This document shows positions 62,533 through 64,000 of a stretch of 64,000 nucleotides of DNA, in pieces. This DNA comes from Hondaea fermentalgiana (Eukaryota > Sar > Bigyra > Thraustochytrida > Thraustochytriidae): positions 107,482-171,481 of the forward strand of contig NPFB01000125.1 in the NCBI GenBank assembly GCA_014084085.1, in the 5' to 3' direction. Both the position numbers and the translations under genes were made by a program. A model generated the notes under the pieces. It did no database searches and was not told the origin of the DNA. It worked only from the letters and a program-made list of their open reading frames with translations. Every line of letters starts with the position of its first letter. Positions within the stretch are counted from its first letter, which is position 1.

Positions 62533-63246
62533 TTATTTACTTTCTTCTTTGCCATTGTATTGATCAATGGCGCGCATGATAAGGCGCGCATGGCCCTTCT
62601 TGACACCGGATTGCGTGAGGTCCTCCATCTCCACGGTCGCGAGCGCGGGAATCGAGTCGAAGCCGTTCTCGATGAGGTCATCCGTGTACCGGCTCATGTC
62701 GCTTTCGAGGTTCTTGAGAAACATACGAACCTCGTGTGTCTCGTCGCCCTGGTCTGCACCATCTTTTGAGGCGTCCTCGCCGCTACTACTGCTGTCTGCG
62801 TCTTCCGCCTTTTCCGCCTCCTCGGCGCGGCGTTTCTTGGCGCGCTTCAGCTCAGCGTACTCCTCGCTCTGCATGTAGGCTTGGATCTCGGTGGCTTCCT
62901 CTTCCGTGCTGCCAATGTAGGCAAGAACTGAGCCGGACTTGACCTCTGCGCCGGCCTGCTTGACAATTTTGGCCAAGACACCCGACACGCTCGACTGGAA
63001 ATCGTACGAGAACTCGGGCGTCTCGATCTCCACGAGAGACTCCGACGACCGAATTTTGTCGCCTTCCTCCTTGTACCATGTGGCCACGCTAGAGCTATCG
63101 TACCCGTCGTCCGGAAGGAGGACCTTGGCGGCGTGTTCCAGGAGCTCTTCGCCCGACATCTTGGCCGGGTCCTCAGCCTCCTTGTCGTCGTTCTCCTTGG
63201 TCATGTCGGCCTCGCCCTCGACCACGAGCTTGGCTTTGTCGCTCAT
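62533..63246 (-). CDS. Lipoyl/biotinyl-like domain plus SAM domain protein
   Basis: 237 aa from the ATG at 63246. After an acidic leader, residues about 45-125 have the barrel-sandwich pattern of lipoyl/biotinyl domains: WYKEEGDKIRSSESLVEIET, then SSVSGVLAKIVKQAGAEVKS and GSVLAYIGSTEEE. The hairpin that normally reads E-T-D-K-A reads ETPEFS, so the modifiable Lys is absent. A charged helix (EEYAELKRAKKRRAEEAEKA) and Ser/Asp linker lead to a C-terminal SAM domain (FLKNLESDMSRYTDDLIENG, then VKKGHARLIMRAIDQYNG). A structural or scaffolding role is inferred rather than catalysis. The frame continues upstream through a 100-N gap, so an N-terminal targeting sequence cannot be excluded. Confidence 0.75.
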   Translation of the reverse strand: MSDKAKLVVEGEADMTKENDDKEAEDPAKMSGEELLEHAAKVLLPDDGYDSSSVATWYKEEGDKIRSSESLVEIETPEFSYDFQSSVSGVLAKIVKQAGAEVKSGSVLAYIGSTEEEATEIQAYMQSEEYAELKRAKKRRAEEAEKAEDADSSSSGEDASKDGADQGDETHEVRMFLKNLESDMSRYTDDLIENGFDSIPALATVEMEDLTQSGVKKGHARLIMRAIDQYNGKEESK

Positions 63247-63621
63247 GAACCGCGCGCCGGGCCGGCCCGCCGCGCCTTGCCAGCGCCCGCCCCACGTCGC
63301 CGCGGCCGGCGCCGTCGTCGGCCGCGCCGCGCGAGTGAGGCCCTGGCGCCCNNNNNNNNNNNNNNNNNNNNNNNNNNNNNNNNNNNNNNNNNNNNNNNNN
63401 NNNNNNNNNNNNNNNNNNNNNNNNNNNNNNNNNNNNNNNNNNNNNNNNNNNAGCGCGCCCTCCTCGCGCGCCGTTGTGGCGAGCTCCGGCCGCGCAGGCG
63501 GCTCAAAGGTGCCGCGCACAAGTGGCACGCATGTGGGGCTCGCCTCCTCCTCGCAACCAGAGCAGAGCAGAGCAGAGCAGAGCAGAGCAGAGCAGAGCAG
63601 AGCACCAGCGACGACGACGAG

Positions 63622-63654
<33 letters not shown>

Positions 63655-64000
63655 CAGGACGCCGGCGCGGGAGGAGCCCGGCCATGGACCAGGGTAGGTC
63701 GGGGGCGCGAGCGAGGGCAGGAGCCGCGCGGCAAACGGCTCGATCCGGCCGGCGGCGAGCGATGTCTGGCCGGGATGCTGCGTCAACGACGCCGAGAGCG
63801 AGGGCGAGGAGGGCAGGAAATATCGACGGAGGGAGCAGGGGAGGAGCAACGGCGGATGCGCTCGCGCGGGAGAAGGAGACCGAGACTGACGGCGGAAGGG
63901 CTGAACTGAATTGATCGGGTGCTGGATCGCTGGTCGCGGCGAGTAGATGTGGTGAAGAAGAGGCTGGTGGCGAGGGACTCGGTTGTCCCGTCGACAGAGC
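63247..64000. other. GC-rich region with 100-N gap and microsatellites
   Basis: Upstream flank of the lipoyl/SAM gene. It contains a gap of 100 N (63352-63451), an (AGCAG)n run at 63559-63604 and a (GGCGAC)n run at about 63622-63655. No complete gene was recognised before the window end. Confidence 0.6.
63559..63604. repeat. (AGCAG)n pentanucleotide microsatellite
   Basis: About nine perfect tandem AGCAG units. Shorter runs of the same word or its complement occur near 38196-38241, 45720-45733 and 46935-46950. Confidence 0.9.

Overview
The window is nuclear DNA from a unicellular eukaryote. Several genes are split by short GT-AG introns, and the genes include a ubiquitin-eS30 fusion, uL6/RPL9, a 26S proteasome lid subunit, an exosome subunit, PRP18 and an unconventional myosin. 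GC content is high, intergenic DNA is rich in microsatellites, and a Kintoun/PIH-type axonemal-dynein assembly factor points to a flagellated stage. Together with a GYF-WW-myosin-MyTH4 protein and a secreted EGF-like protein, this suggests a protist, most plausibly a stramenopile such as a labyrinthulomycete (thraustochytrid). The taxonomic placement is inference. Two 100-N gaps (29894-29993 and 63352-63451) show a draft assembly.

Layout. 0.2-6.3 kb: a 16-exon gene (+) for a leucine-rich-repeat Roc-COR (ROCO) protein with a C-terminal TIR-like domain. 6.6-7.9 kb: an RBBP4/MSI1-type WD40 histone chaperone (-). 8.9-10.1 kb: a multipass membrane protein of unknown function (+). 10.4-16 kb, all (-): a VTT/TMEM64-like membrane protein, a large unknown protein with a poly-Asn tract and predicted coiled coil, and a fatty-acid-hydroxylase-superfamily enzyme. 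17-26 kb, all (+): PRP18, a poly-Gln protein, a VPS9-domain Rab GEF and a secreted EGF-like protein. 27-35 kb: PP2C (+), Sec14/CRAL-TRIO (-), ubiquitin-eS30 (+), Rpn9/PSMD13 (-) and an AAAP-type amino-acid transporter (-). 35.8-42.7 kb: two tandem, closely related NCS2/AzgA-like permeases (-). 42.7-47.1 kb: a gene-poor, microsatellite-rich stretch. 47-53 kb: a membrane-anchored thioredoxin (+), a Kintoun-like PIH protein (-), exosome RRP41 (+) and RPL9 (-). 53.7-64 kb: the myosin (-), an SGNH-esterase/amidohydrolase fusion (+) and a lipoyl-like/SAM-domain protein (-).

Most neighbours have no shared pathway, as is usual for a eukaryotic chromosome. The signals most worth following are these. 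(1) An LRR-Roc-COR-TIR-like architecture in which nearly every LRR is one 84-nt exon bounded by phase-2 introns. (2) A GCAAGTG element repeated every 21-23 bp in the same gene-relative orientation upstream of both ribosomal-protein genes. (3) A preference for the palindromic splice donor GTACGT (14 of the 20 introns I resolved) with ACTAAC-like branch sites. (4) Unusual fusions: SGNH hydrolase plus YtcJ-type amidohydrolase, GYF plus WW plus myosin plus MyTH4, and a lipoyl-like domain without its lysine joined to a SAM domain.
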